Part shown: piece by piece, positions 48,834 to 61,350 of the stretch
Layout of the letters: each line of letters begins with the position of its first letter
How positions within the stretch are numbered: the first letter of the stretch is position 1
Assembly (NCBI GenBank): GCA_964559455.1
Contig: CAZLHO010000010.1
Location: 1 to 64,000, forward strand
Source: CAZLHO01 sp964559455
GTDB taxonomy: Bacteria; Krumholzibacteriota; Krumholzibacteriia; LZORAL124-64-63
Reading direction: 5' to 3'
DNA length: 64,000 bases
The notes under the pieces: generated by a model
What the model was told of the DNA's origin: nothing
What the model saw: only the letters and a program-made list of their open reading frames with translations
The model's database searches: none
Translations under genes and position numbers: made by a program

Positions 48834-49442
48834 TCAGAAACTGGCCTGCCACTGCAGCAGCACGACGCCGCCGGGGCCGGCGGGGTCCGGCAGTTCGACG
48901 GGCAGGGGCCGCTCCGCCGGGTCCCAGATCTCGGGCACAGGCACGGGATCCTCGTCGAAGCGGTACAGGTGCGCGCCCACGTAGGCGTCGAGGGCGATGA
49001 TAAGCAGCGCCCCCAGCGACCACCAGGCGTAATCGCGCATCAGCTCCCACTCCTCCTCGACGCGGCCGTCCAGGAGGGGACGCAGCCCGCTCTGCTCCTC
49101 GGGCAGGGTGCGGGCGTAGGCCTGCAGGCGCACCGCCTTGCGATCGTGCATCACCAGGTGGCCAAGGTAGAAGGCTTGGGCCCCGAAGGCCAGCACCGAC
49201 CGCCAGCCGTTGTCGGTGTAGAGCTGGCCCCAGCCGGGAAAGACGGCCGACATGCCCACCGCCAGGGTCGGATTCACCCCGCCGGCGAGGACCGGCGGCA
49301 GGGTCGGGACGGGCGCCGCGGCGGCGCTGTCGGCGGGCGCCGCGGCCGCAGTCGCGTTCGCTGTCGCATCCGGCGCCGCCCCGGCCGAGAGCGGCGGGAA
49401 GGCCAGCAGGGCGATCAGGATCGTGCCCGTCATCCGGCGCAT
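48834..49442 (-). CDS. DUF5683-like membrane/secreted protein of unknown function
   Basis: A 202-residue protein with a signal peptide (TGTILIALLAFPPLSAGAAP), an Ala/Pro linker and a conserved-looking core: AVGMSAVFPGWGQLYTDNGW, then a hydrophobic helix (YAWWSLGALLIIALDAYVGAHLY). The PGWGQ-Y motif and layout match the DUF5683 family, frequent in FCB-group genomes; function unknown. It ends QWQASF, a barrel-like terminal Phe that may be coincidental. The ATG overlaps the end of the lipid-kinase gene by 13 bases, so it is likely coupled to it. Confidence 0.75.
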   Translation of the reverse strand: MRRMTGTILIALLAFPPLSAGAAPDATANATAAAAPADSAAAAPVPTLPPVLAGGVNPTLAVGMSAVFPGWGQLYTDNGWRSVLAFGAQAFYLGHLVMHDRKAVRLQAYARTLPEEQSGLRPLLDGRVEEEWELMRDYAWWSLGALLIIALDAYVGAHLYRFDEDPVPVPEIWDPAERPLPVELPDPAGPGGVVLLQWQASF

Positions 49443-50335
49443 GAGGTCTCCTCGGGCGGGGGCGCCAGCACCCTCAGGGCGCCGGGGTCCACTCGCAGAT
49501 CCAGGACGCCGGGCCCGCGCAGCTCGGCCTCCCCGTCCAGGTGCACCGCGAAGGGAGCGGGAAATTCCACCCGGGCGGAAGCGGCGCGGTGCAGGACGAC
49601 CCGGGGATCGTCCAGGTGGGCGCCGCTGCGGGAACGCGGCAGCAGGCGCAGAATATCCCACCGGCCCATGCCGCGGGCAAGGCAGAAGTCCAGCCGGCCG
49701 TCGCCGCAGTCCGCGTCCGGGGTCAGCCGGAAGCCGCCGCCGGTCAGCGCGCCGTTGCCGACCTCGGCCAGGCTCCACTCCCCCGCCAGCGGCTCAGCCA
49801 GTCCCTCCAGGGTCCAGATCGCGGTCGCCGGGCGGTGACGCGCCAGGGCGGCCAGGGCCGCCAGCCGGTAGCGCAAGGCGCCCAGCCCGCGGGGCAGGCG
49901 CGCGGCGCGGCGCGAGACCTCGCCGCTGAGCAGGAATCCCGCCGAGTTCACGAAGGGGAACGCCCCGCACCAGGCCAGATCGACCCGGCGGACGTTGCCG
50001 GCGGCGGCCGCCGCGGCTCCCGCTTCCGCCGTGCGGATGCCCAGGCCCGTCGCGAAGTCGTTGCCGCTGCCGCAGGGCAGCAGCGCCAGCAAGGCCCCGG
50101 TGCCGGCCAGCCCCCGGCAGATCTCGCTCATGGTGCCGTCCCCGCCCGCCGCGGCCACGACGGGGTGGCGCTCGGCGGCGCGGGCCGCCAGGTCCGCGGC
50201 CTCGCCGGGCGCGGTCGTGCAAAGGATCTCGACCGAGAAGCCCGCCGCGCGCAGCGGCCGCGCCGCCGCTTCGGGCGACAGGCGACCACCGGGCCGGCCG
50301 GCGACGGGATTGACGATGACGGCGGCTGAATCCAC
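49430..50335 (-). CDS. diacylglycerol kinase-family (YegS/DagK-like) lipid kinase
   Basis: A 301-residue kinase of the DAGK catalytic superfamily. The nucleotide-binding motif VVAAAGGDGTMSEICRGLAG and LALLPCGSGNDFATGLGI are clear, as is the N-terminal AVIVNPVAGR. It would phosphorylate diacylglycerol, sphingoid or polyprenol-type lipids at the membrane; the substrate is not deducible. The GTG start at 50335 has GGAGG six bases upstream. It lies 58 bases after selC. Confidence 0.88.
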   Translation of the reverse strand: MDSAAVIVNPVAGRPGGRLSPEAAARPLRAAGFSVEILCTTAPGEAADLAARAAERHPVVAAAGGDGTMSEICRGLAGTGALLALLPCGSGNDFATGLGIRTAEAGAAAAAAGNVRRVDLAWCGAFPFVNSAGFLLSGEVSRRAARLPRGLGALRYRLAALAALARHRPATAIWTLEGLAEPLAGEWSLAEVGNGALTGGGFRLTPDADCGDGRLDFCLARGMGRWDILRLLPRSRSGAHLDDPRVVLHRAASARVEFPAPFAVHLDGEAELRGPGVLDLRVDPGALRVLAPPPEETSCAG

Positions 50336-50393
50336 GGTCCTCCTCCGCGCCGGACGGCGTCCGCGTCGGCAGGAATGCCGCGGTGAAGGGAGG

Positions 50394-50491
50394 TGGCGGG
50401 AATGTGTGGGAATCGAACCCACCTCGGACGGTTTTCGCGCCCGACAGAAGGATTTGAAGTCCCCGGGGCCCACCAGGACCCATCCACTCCC
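50394..50491 (-). tRNA. selC: tRNA-Sec (selenocysteine, anticodon UCA)
   Basis: 98 nucleotides with encoded GCCA end. It has the hallmarks of bacterial tRNA-Sec: an elongated acceptor (GGGAGTGG with ACATTCCC), a six-base-pair D stem GGGTCC/GGGCCC closed by the four-base loop TGGT, anticodon loop CTTCAAA (UCA), a long variable arm (CGGGCG...CCGTCCG) and T arm GTGGG-TTCGATT-CCCAC. The tRNA is charged with Ser and converted by SelA, then delivered by SelB to recoded UGA codons. selA, selB and selD are not in the window, and I find no selenoprotein gene here. Confidence 0.93.
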
Positions 50492-50507
50492 ACCGGCATC
50501 CTGCAGG

Positions 50508-50532
50508 ATAATACAAACACCGGAGGGGTCAA
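50508..50532 (-). promoter_or_regulatory. possible selC promoter
   Basis: TATTAT (50513-50508, 5 of 6 bases of TATAAT) on the minus strand lies about 17 bases before the mature tRNA-Sec. The only -35-like hexamer, TTGACC (50532-50527), is just 13 bases away, too close for a standard promoter. The -10 may use a poor -35. Confidence 0.3.
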
Positions 50533-50554
50533 CCGGGTTTCAGCCGGTCGCGCC

Positions 50555-50938
50555 TCAGGGCAGGCGCGCGATCATCTCGACCTCGACCAGGGCGTCTTTG
50601 GGCAGACGGGCGGCCTGCACGGCCGAGCGGGCCGGCTGGGAGACGGCGAAGTATTCGCTGTAGACCTCGTTGACCACCGCGAAGTCGCCCATGTCCGCCA
50701 GGAAGACGGTGACCTTGACGACGTCCATCAGCCCCGCCCCGGCCGCCTCGAGGATGGCCTTGGCGTTGGCGAGCGCCTGCCGGGCCTGGTCCACCACTCC
50801 CCCGGCGACGAACTCGCCGGTGGCGGGATCGAGGCCGATCTGCCCCGCGGTGAAGACGAAGCCCCCGGCGGCGACGCCCTGGCTGTAGGGGCCGATGGCT
50901 CCCGGAGCGGCGTCCGTGCTGATGATCCGACGTTCCAT
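50555..50938 (-). CDS. ridA: RidA family reactive intermediate/imine deaminase
   Basis: A 127-residue trimeric deaminase that hydrolyses 2-aminoacrylate-derived imines. Typical residues: GPYSQGVAAGGFVFTAGQIG, NAKAILEAAGAGLMDVVKV, and the end PARSAVQAARLPKDALVEVE, including the Arg that binds the carboxylate (R in PARSAVQ). Full length is standard. It follows glmS by 82 bases. Confidence 0.94.
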   Translation of the reverse strand: MERRIISTDAAPGAIGPYSQGVAAGGFVFTAGQIGLDPATGEFVAGGVVDQARQALANAKAILEAAGAGLMDVVKVTVFLADMGDFAVVNEVYSEYFAVSQPARSAVQAARLPKDALVEVEMIARLP

Positions 50939-51020
50939 TCCTACCTCCCGGGCGCCGGCGGGCGGGCTCGGCGCCGCCGCCGGAGAGGCGGTCGGCGGAC
51001 GGCCCGCGACGGGCGCGATC

Positions 51021-52844
<1,824 letters not shown>

Positions 52845-52892
52845 GCCGTCTCCGTCCGATTCCATTGCGATGTGGTTCCGGTCCCGGCCGAA

Positions 52893-54236
52893 TCAGCGGC
52901 CGCAGGCGGCGCGGACACGCGCCACGAGCTCCCGCGCCGCGGCCTCGTCGGCCGCCTCGGCGATCACGCGCACGATAGGCTCGGTGTTCGAGGGCCGCAC
53001 GTGCACCCAGGCGCCGTCGCCCTGCCAGCGCAGGCCGTCGCGATCGTCGATCACGCCGGCGCCCAGGATGTCGATCAGCTGCTTCCTTAATTCATCGGCC
53101 GCGAAATCACCGTCATGATCGAATTTATCCTTCAACATCGCCACCGGAGGATAGTCGGCGACGGTTTCGGCCAGGGTCCGTCCGCGCTCGGCGAGCAGGG
53201 CCAACACCATGCAGATCCCGACCAGGGCGTCGCGGCCCGGGTGCAGCGCCGGGTAGATGACCCCGCCGTTGCCCTCGCCGCCGATCGCCGCCCCGCGGGC
53301 CAGCATCTCGGCCACGACGTTGGCCTCCCCGACCGGAGTGCGGTGGACGGGGACGCCGTGCCGCGCGGCCACCGTCTCGATCAGGCCGGTGGTCGACATG
53401 TTGACCACCACGGGCCCGGGCTCGCGGGCCAGCAGGAAATCGACGGCCAGGGCCAGGGTCAGCTCCTCGCTCAGGGGCGATCCTGCGCCGTCGACCAGAG
53501 CCAGGCGGTCCACGTCGGGATCCACGGCGAAGCCCAGGTCCGCGCCGCCGGCCGCCACGGCCGCGCCCAGTTGCTCCAGGTGGGCGGGCGTGGGCTCGGG
53601 AGGGTGGGGAAAGAGCCCGCTCAGTCCGCAGTGCAGGGGCGTGCAGGCCACGCCCAGGCGAGCCAGCAGTGCGGGCACGATCGCGCCGCCGGCCCCTTCG
53701 ACCGCATCGACCACGGCCGTGAAGCCGCGGGCGGCGATGCGCTCGCGGTCGAGCCAGGGCAGGACGAGCAGGGCGTCCAGGTGCAGGGCGTCGGCGTCGT
53801 CCCGGCGGGTCGTTCGGCCGATCCGGTCCCAGGCCACGTGCCCGTCCCCGGCCTCGTAGCGCTCGCGCAGGGCGGCGTTGTCCCCGGCCGAAAGGAAGAG
53901 GCCGCGGCCGTCCAGGAACTTCAGCGCGTTCCAGGGCTGGGGATTGTGGCTGGCGGTGATGATCACGCCGCCGACGGCGTCGCTCTCCTGGACGACCATC
54001 TCGACGGTCGGCGTCGTGGCCACGCCCAGGTCCACGACGTCGTGGCCGGTCGACGCCAGCGCGGCGGCCACCGCGTCGCGCAGCATGGGCCCGGTGGGAC
54101 GGCTGTCCCGGCCGATCGTCACCGGTCCCGGGGGGAGCCAGGCGCCGAAGGCCGTCGCCCAGCGGGTCACGGTCACGGCGTCCAGGCCGTCGCCGACGAC
54201 GCCCCTCACTCCGGAAACGCTGATGCGAAGCGGCAA
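52893..54236 (-). CDS. glmM: phosphohexomutase, probably phosphoglucosamine mutase
   Basis: A 447-residue alpha-D-phosphohexomutase. Active-site phosphoserine loop IITASHNPQPWNALK, metal loop DPDVDRLALVD, sugar loop GGEGNGGVIYP and phosphate-binding SNTEPIVRVIAEA. The position before glmS argues for GlmM (GlcN-6-P to GlcN-1-P). The sugar-loop motif EGNGG differs from the ESGH type of E. coli GlmM; as I remember it is usual for Bacteroidetes-like and archaeal enzymes, and it leaves room for phosphomannomutase/phosphoglucomutase activity. The TTG start at 54236 has AGGAG seven bases upstream. Confidence 0.88.
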   Translation of the reverse strand: MPLRISVSGVRGVVGDGLDAVTVTRWATAFGAWLPPGPVTIGRDSRPTGPMLRDAVAAALASTGHDVVDLGVATTPTVEMVVQESDAVGGVIITASHNPQPWNALKFLDGRGLFLSAGDNAALRERYEAGDGHVAWDRIGRTTRRDDADALHLDALLVLPWLDRERIAARGFTAVVDAVEGAGGAIVPALLARLGVACTPLHCGLSGLFPHPPEPTPAHLEQLGAAVAAGGADLGFAVDPDVDRLALVDGAGSPLSEELTLALAVDFLLAREPGPVVVNMSTTGLIETVAARHGVPVHRTPVGEANVVAEMLARGAAIGGEGNGGVIYPALHPGRDALVGICMVLALLAERGRTLAETVADYPPVAMLKDKFDHDGDFAADELRKQLIDILGAGVIDDRDGLRWQGDGAWVHVRPSNTEPIVRVIAEAADEAAARELVARVRAACGR

Positions 54237-54352
54237 GGCGGAGCTCCTTTAGAGAACGGCGAAGAGCGCCCGGAAACGCCCCGCCCGGGGACGGGCGGCG
54301 GCGCGGGCGCGGAGTCGGAGCGCGGACGGGCGGCCTGCGGCGGGGAAAAAAG

Positions 54353-54428
54353 TGGAGCCGGTGTGCGGACTCGAACCGCAGACCTGCTCATTACGAGTGA
54401 GCTGCTCTACCAGCTGAGCTACACCGGC
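54353..54428 (-). tRNA. tRNA-Thr (anticodon CGU)
   Basis: 76 nucleotides with encoded CCA. Acceptor GCCGGTG/CACCGGC, anticodon stem GCTCA/TGAGC around loop CTCGTAA, T arm GCGGTTCGAGTCCGC. Seventeen bases downstream of tRNA-Phe, upstream of glmM. Confidence 0.95.
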
Positions 54429-54445
54429 CCTGTCTCGGGAAGCGG

Positions 54446-54521
54446 TGGTGCCTGGGGGCGGAGTCGAACCACCGACACCATGATTTTCAGTCATGTGCTC
54501 TACCAACTGAGCTACCCAGGC
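54446..54521 (-). tRNA. tRNA-Phe (anticodon GAA)
   Basis: 76 nucleotides with encoded CCA. Acceptor GCCTGGG/CCCAGGC, anticodon stem CATGA/TCATG around loop CTGAAAA, T arm with GTTCGACTC. First gene of a tRNA-Phe, tRNA-Thr, glmM, glmS series. Confidence 0.96.
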
Positions 54522-54561
54522 ACCCGCAAATCGCGGCGTCACCCTCGCGGGAGGGTCCGGG

Positions 54562-54591
54562 AATAAAACAACCCAGACATCCCGCTGTCAA
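54562..54591 (-). promoter_or_regulatory. downstream tRNA promoter (P2)
   Basis: Perfect TTGACA (54591-54586), 18 bases, TTTATT (54567-54562) on the minus strand, about 40 bases before tRNA-Phe. Confidence 0.6.
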
Positions 54592-54618
54592 GCCCCGCGC
54601 TCCATTTCGGGCGACGGC

Positions 54619-54647
54619 AGTATAGCGCAGGGCCGCCCGAGGAGCAA
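54619..54647 (-). promoter_or_regulatory. upstream tRNA promoter (P1)
   Basis: TTGCTC (54647-54642), 17 bases, TATACT (54624-54619; 5 of 6 consensus) on the minus strand. In tandem with P2; both point at tRNA-Phe. Confidence 0.6.
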
Positions 54648-54680
54648 CCGCGGTCGGACGACGTCCCCCGGCGCTTCAGA

Positions 54681-55660
54681 TCAGGCTTCCTTCCCGTATC
54701 CTCCCGGATGCTCCCGATGCCAGTTCCAGGCGTCCTGCAGGATCGTCCGCAGGTCGCTGCGGCGGGGGCGCCAGCCCAGGACCGACGCCGCGCGCTCCCC
54801 GGAAGCCACCAGGCGGGCCGGATCGCCCTCGCGGCGGGGGGCCACGGCGGGATCCAGATCCCGGCCGGTGACCGCGGCGGCGGCCTCGACGACCTCGCGG
54901 ACCGAGTGGCCGCGGCCGGTGCCCAGGTTCAGGGCCGAGAAGTGCGGCGCGGCGTCCCACTCCAGGGCCAGGGCGTGGGCCTCGGCGAGGTCGGCGACGT
55001 GGATGTAGTCGCGGACCGCGGTCCCGTCCGGCGTGTCGTAGTCGTCGCCGAAGATGCGCACCGCCAGCGCCGGCTCCGCCAGCGAGCGGAGCAGCCGCGG
55101 GATCAGGTGCGTCTCGGGGGTGTGGTCCTCGCCGAGATCGCCGTCCGCGCCGGCGGCGTTGAAGTAGCGCAGGGCCACGGCCGAAAAGCCGTGGGCCGCG
55201 GCCGCGTCGGCCAGCGCGCGCTCCATGGCCAGCTTGGTGCGGCCGTAGGGATTGATGGGGCGCAGCGGCGCGTCCTCGCGCAGGGGCACCTCGTCGGGCT
55301 CGCCGTAGACCGCGGCCGTCGACGAGAAGACGAAACGCCGCGCGCCTCCCGCGGCGACCCGCTCGAGCAGGTTCAGGGTGCCCCCGACGTTGTTGCGCCA
55401 GTAGCGCAGCGGATCGCGCACCGATTCCGGAACGAGGCTGAAGGCCGCGCAGTGCAGCACGGCGTCGAAGGGGCGCGCGAAGGCGCGCGCCAGGAAGTCC
55501 CGATCGGCGAGGCTGCCCTCGTGCAGGGGCCGCTCCGACCGGCAGGCGCCGCGGTGCCCCGTGCTGAAGTCGTCCAGGATCTCCACGGCGTGGCCGCGCG
55601 CGGCCAGGAGGCGGGCGGAAACGCTGCCGATGTAGCCGGCGCCTCCGGTGACGAGAATCC

Positions 55661-55664
<4 letters not shown>
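54681..55664 (-). CDS. galE: UDP-glucose 4-epimerase
   Basis: A 327-residue short-chain dehydrogenase/reductase (extended). NAD-binding MRILVTGGAGYIGS, LHCAAFSLVPESVRDP, catalytic Ser/Thr then YxxxK in FSSTAAVYGEP and INPYGRTKLAMER, then ALRYFNAAGAD and VRDYIHVADLAEAH. It interconverts UDP-glucose and UDP-galactose (possibly the N-acetyl forms) for surface glycans. The ATG at 55664 overlaps the uvrA TGA (ATGA), so it is translationally coupled to a repair gene, an unusual partner. Confidence 0.93.
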
Positions 55665-58474
<2,810 letters not shown>

Positions 58475-58523
58475 CGGTTCCTCCAGGATGCGGAGCCACG
58501 GGGGCCGATCGGAACAAACGGCC

Positions 58524-58552
58524 ATGGTATCAACATTTGGTCTTATTGTAAA
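58524..58552 (-). promoter_or_regulatory. candidate promoter of uvrA-galE
   Basis: TTTACA (58552-58547), 17 bases, TACCAT (58529-58524) on the minus strand. The -10 contains the ATG at 58525, which argues that translation starts downstream at the TTG (58474). Leader about 43 bases. Confidence 0.5.
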
Positions 58553-58565
58553 AGACGTTTAAGGT
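58537..58565 (+). promoter_or_regulatory. candidate promoter of mazG
   Basis: TTGGTC (58537-58542), 17 bases, TAAGGT (58560-58565). It overlaps the divergent uvrA promoter in the same AT-richer patch. Confidence 0.4.
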
Positions 58566-58617
58566 GAGGACGTTTCCCGAGTCCCCCGATTCCCGGATCC
58601 AGCTTCGAGGAGCGACC

Positions 58618-59418
58618 ATGGCCCTGCCCAATCTCGAGACCCTGCTGCGGACCATCCACACCCTGCGCGCGCCGGGGGGCTGCCCCTGGGACCGCAAGCA
58701 GGACCTGGCCTCGGCCGTCCACCACCTGCACGACGAGTCGGCCGAGCTGCTCGAGGCGGCCCTCGAGGAGGACCCGGCCCACGTGCGCGAGGAACTGGGC
58801 GACCTGCTCTTCATGGTCTGCTTCGCGGCCGAGATCCTGGGCGAGTCCACCGGCGACGACCTGGACGGCGTGGCCGGCGAGGCCAACGCCAAGCTCGTGC
58901 GCCGCCATCCCCACGTCTTCGGCGACCGCCCGGCCCGGGACGCCGGCGAGAGCCAGCAGCGCTGGCACGAGATCAAGGCCCAGGAGAAGCTGGCCAAGGG
59001 GATCGACCCGGAGCGGGAGTCGGTCCTGAAGGACCTGCCGGCCAGCGCCGCCCCCCTGCACCAGGCCTACCGCTTCCAGAAGGACGCCGCCCGGGTGGGC
59101 TTCGACTGGCCGGACATCGACGGAGTGTGGGCGAAGATCGACGAGGAGGCGGCCGAGGTGCGCGACGCGGTCGACGGCGGCGACCGCGACGCCGTCGAGG
59201 CCGAGGTGGGCGACCTGCTCTTCGCGGTGACCAACCTGGCCCGGAAGCTCGAGGTCCACCCCGACCTGGCGCTGCGCAAGGCCAACGACCGTTTCCGCTC
59301 CCGCTTCCGCGCGGTCGAGGCCGCCTTCGGCAACTCCCAGGACCGCATGAAGGAAGCTTCGCTGGACGAACTCGAGGCCGCCTGGCAGGCCGCGAAGCGC
59401 GCCGAGCGGGGCGACTGA
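58618..59418 (+). CDS. mazG: nucleoside triphosphate pyrophosphohydrolase MazG
   Basis: A 266-residue all-alpha NTP pyrophosphatase with two MazG domains. First: RAPGGCPWDRKQDLASAV, HDESAELLEAALEED, EELGDLLFMVCF. Second: EEAAEVRDAVDGGD, VEAEVGDLLFAVTNLARKL, ALRKANDRFRSRF. The metal-binding EExxE/ExxD acids are present in both. It cleans non-canonical dNTPs and can affect (p)ppGpp levels. The ATG at 58618 has CGAGGAG six bases upstream. It is monocistronic on the plus strand, convergent with the TSP3 barrel gene. Confidence 0.95.
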   Translation: MALPNLETLLRTIHTLRAPGGCPWDRKQDLASAVHHLHDESAELLEAALEEDPAHVREELGDLLFMVCFAAEILGESTGDDLDGVAGEANAKLVRRHPHVFGDRPARDAGESQQRWHEIKAQEKLAKGIDPERESVLKDLPASAAPLHQAYRFQKDAARVGFDWPDIDGVWAKIDEEAAEVRDAVDGGDRDAVEAEVGDLLFAVTNLARKLEVHPDLALRKANDRFRSRFRAVEAAFGNSQDRMKEASLDELEAAWQAAKRAERGD

Positions 59419-59440
59419 TCCGCGTCGCCCTCCCTCCCGT

Positions 59441-60946
59441 CTACTCCGGACAGCCGTCGTCGTCGTCGACGCCGTCGTAGTCCTCGGCCTCGCCGGGGCA
59501 GCGGTCCTGCGCGTCGGCGATCCCGTCCAGGTCGTTGTCCAGCTCCGGGCAGCCGTCCCCGTCCTCGAAGCCGTCGAAATCCTCCGCGTCGCCGGGACAG
59601 TGATCGTCCGCGTCGGCGATGCCGTCGCCGTCCGCGTCCAGGAACTCCTCGGGGCAGCCGTCGTCGTCCTGGTAGCCGTCCAGGTCCTCGGGCTCGTCGG
59701 GGCAGGGATCCGCCGTGTCGGGCACGCCGTCGCCGTCGTTGTCGAGGTCGGGCAGCCCGTCCTCGTCCATGAAGCCGTCGATGTCCTCGGCCAGGTTCGG
59801 CGCCCGGTCGGTCGCGTCGGGCACGCCGTCCTCGTCGTTGTCCCAGTCGGGGCAGCCGTCGCCGTCGGCGAAGCCGTCCCGATCCTCGGGCGCGTCCGGG
59901 CAGCGGTCCAGGCGGTCCTTGATGCCGTCGCCGTCGCGATCGCGTCCGCCCAGGGGGAAGGCGTAGGACAGGCCGATGCGGTAGACGAGATCGGGATAGG
60001 CGGCCTCGAAGTCGTTGTCCAGGTCCTCGGTGCCCAGAGCCACGTCCACGGCGAAGTCCAGGGCCAAGCCGGTGTCGTCGCCCCAGCGCAGGGCGGCCGC
60101 CAGCTGACGCTCGAACTCCCGGTCCGCCACGCCCGCGGCGTCGTCCAGACGGGCCTCGCTGTACTCGATCCACAGGGACGTCAGGCCCTTGCGGAACTCG
60201 GCCGCGGCCCCGAGCAGCAGGAAGTCGTTGTCCCCCGCGTCGCCCGGCGCGGCCGGGTACAGGGGCGGCCAGGGCTCCAGCACGCCCCCGCCGGCCAGGC
60301 CGTGGCCGGCCTCGTTGCGGTTCCAGCGCCGGCCCAGGTTCAGGTGCAGCCTGAGCTCGGGCAGCTGCGCCCCGGCCCAGAAGCGCCGGCTGGCGGCCAG
60401 GACGACGCGCGGCGCCTCCTCCCCCTCGCCCAGGCCGTCGGCGTCACCGCCGACGGGCAGGGTCGCGCCCGTGAGCAGGCTCAACCCGAGGCTGCGCCAG
60501 GGCGAGGGCAGGCGCCAGACCAGCGCCGCCTCGGCGTCGCCCAGTCCGCTCGCGTCGGGAGGCAGATCGCCGAAGCCGCCGGACCACGACCGGTGCGGCA
60601 GGCTGCCGAATAGGCGCAGCCAGTTCGTGGCCCCGTACTCCAGCTGCAGGCTCAGGGTCCGGAAATCGACCTGCCGCCGGTCGACGGCGGGACCGTAGGT
60701 GGTGCTGTAGCTCTCGCCGGCGACACCCACGGCGAGCAGGCCGTCGGCGGGCAGGAAGCCGGAGTGGAGACGGTGCAGGCGGACGGAACGCCCCTGCGGG
60801 AGGGGCGGCGCGGCGGTGTCGGCGACGGCGGCCCGCAGCGGCGCCTGGCGGGCGAAGGCGGGGGCGGCCGCCGCGACCAGCAGCAGCGCGCCGGCGGCCG
60901 GCAGCAGCAGCGACGCGACGGCGCCGGGAAAACGATGCAGATTCAC
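59441..60946 (-). CDS. outer-membrane beta-barrel protein with C-terminal thrombospondin type 3 repeats
   Basis: A 501-residue protein: signal peptide (LLLPAAGALLLVAAAAPAFA), a barrel-like region to about residue 334 (alternating strands such as LSLQLEYGATNWLRLFGSLP, SLGLSLLTGATLPVGG, YRIGLSYAFPLGG), then about 165 residues of TSP3 calcium-binding repeats (DRDGDGIKDRLDRCPDAPED, DNDGDGVPDTADPCPDEPED and similar). In OmpA-like proteins such repeats normally lead to a peptidoglycan-binding OmpA domain; here the gene stops right after a repeat (DDGCPE), with 22 bases to the mazG stop. The repeats should bind many Ca2+ ions. Family-level call only. Start ATG at 60946. Confidence 0.82.
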   Translation of the reverse strand: MNLHRFPGAVASLLLPAAGALLLVAAAAPAFARQAPLRAAVADTAAPPLPQGRSVRLHRLHSGFLPADGLLAVGVAGESYSTTYGPAVDRRQVDFRTLSLQLEYGATNWLRLFGSLPHRSWSGGFGDLPPDASGLGDAEAALVWRLPSPWRSLGLSLLTGATLPVGGDADGLGEGEEAPRVVLAASRRFWAGAQLPELRLHLNLGRRWNRNEAGHGLAGGGVLEPWPPLYPAAPGDAGDNDFLLLGAAAEFRKGLTSLWIEYSEARLDDAAGVADREFERQLAAALRWGDDTGLALDFAVDVALGTEDLDNDFEAAYPDLVYRIGLSYAFPLGGRDRDGDGIKDRLDRCPDAPEDRDGFADGDGCPDWDNDEDGVPDATDRAPNLAEDIDGFMDEDGLPDLDNDGDGVPDTADPCPDEPEDLDGYQDDDGCPEEFLDADGDGIADADDHCPGDAEDFDGFEDGDGCPELDNDLDGIADAQDRCPGEAEDYDGVDDDDGCPE

Positions 60947-60953
60947 GTTCGGG

Positions 60954-61301
60954 TCATTCCTTCCCGGGTTCTTCCGTCTCCGCAGGCTCTTGCTCGGGCT
61001 TCTCCTCCGGCGACTCCTCCGCCTCCGCGCGATCCTTCTTCAGCTCGTCCAGATAGTTCATCTGCAGGTCCATCAGCGTGCCGTCGAGCAGGCGGAGCAC
61101 CGAATCCGGCGTGCCCGTGCGGCACTTCTCCTTGAGCATCTCGAGCACGTCGATGGTGGCGCGCGCGGCCTCCAGGTCCCGCTCGACGGCGTCGGTGATC
61201 GGGTTCTTGAGCTTGCCCAGCTGGGTCAGGGCGTTGGCCTGGAGACCGGCGACGAGGCCGACCAGGACACGGTCATGCTTGCTCATGGCGGCGTCGTTCA
61301 T
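60954..61301 (-). CDS. DUF1844 family protein
   Basis: A 115-residue soluble helical protein. The core LVGLVAGLQANALTQLGKLKNPITDAVERDLEAARATIDVLEML matches the layout of DUF1844 (TatA-like length, no signal peptide), and the C-terminus is an acidic Glu/Pro tail. Function unknown; such genes often sit near envelope or translation genes. The ATG at 61301 is preceded by AGGAGG nine bases upstream; the frame extends further without family sequence. Seven bases separate it from the TSP3 barrel gene. Confidence 0.75.
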   Translation of the reverse strand: MNDAAMSKHDRVLVGLVAGLQANALTQLGKLKNPITDAVERDLEAARATIDVLEMLKEKCRTGTPDSVLRLLDGTLMDLQMNYLDELKKDRAEAEESPEEKPEQEPAETEEPGKE

Positions 61302-61326
61302 GGAGCGGATCCTCCTTCTTCGCTGA

Positions 61327-61348
61327 CGGCGGGCTCCGGCGCCCGCCG
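61327..61348 (-). other. hairpin between the CNNM gene and the DUF1844 gene
   Basis: CGGCGGGC and GCCCGCCG form an 8-bp stem with a 6-base loop directly after the stop codon of the upstream gene and before the AGGAGG of the next. No U-run; possibly a weak terminator or mRNA 3'-end stabiliser. Confidence 0.4.
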
Positions 61349-61350
61349 GA

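Noticed and set aside
50394..50938. Selenoprotein gene next to selC
   Set aside because: The neighbours (lipid kinase, RidA, DUF5683) read through without an in-frame UGA and lack Sec-type motifs.
54340..54356. T-run (54346-54351 on the minus strand) just after tRNA-Thr as an intrinsic terminator
   Set aside because: No hairpin precedes it apart from the tRNA itself; not enough for a terminator call.
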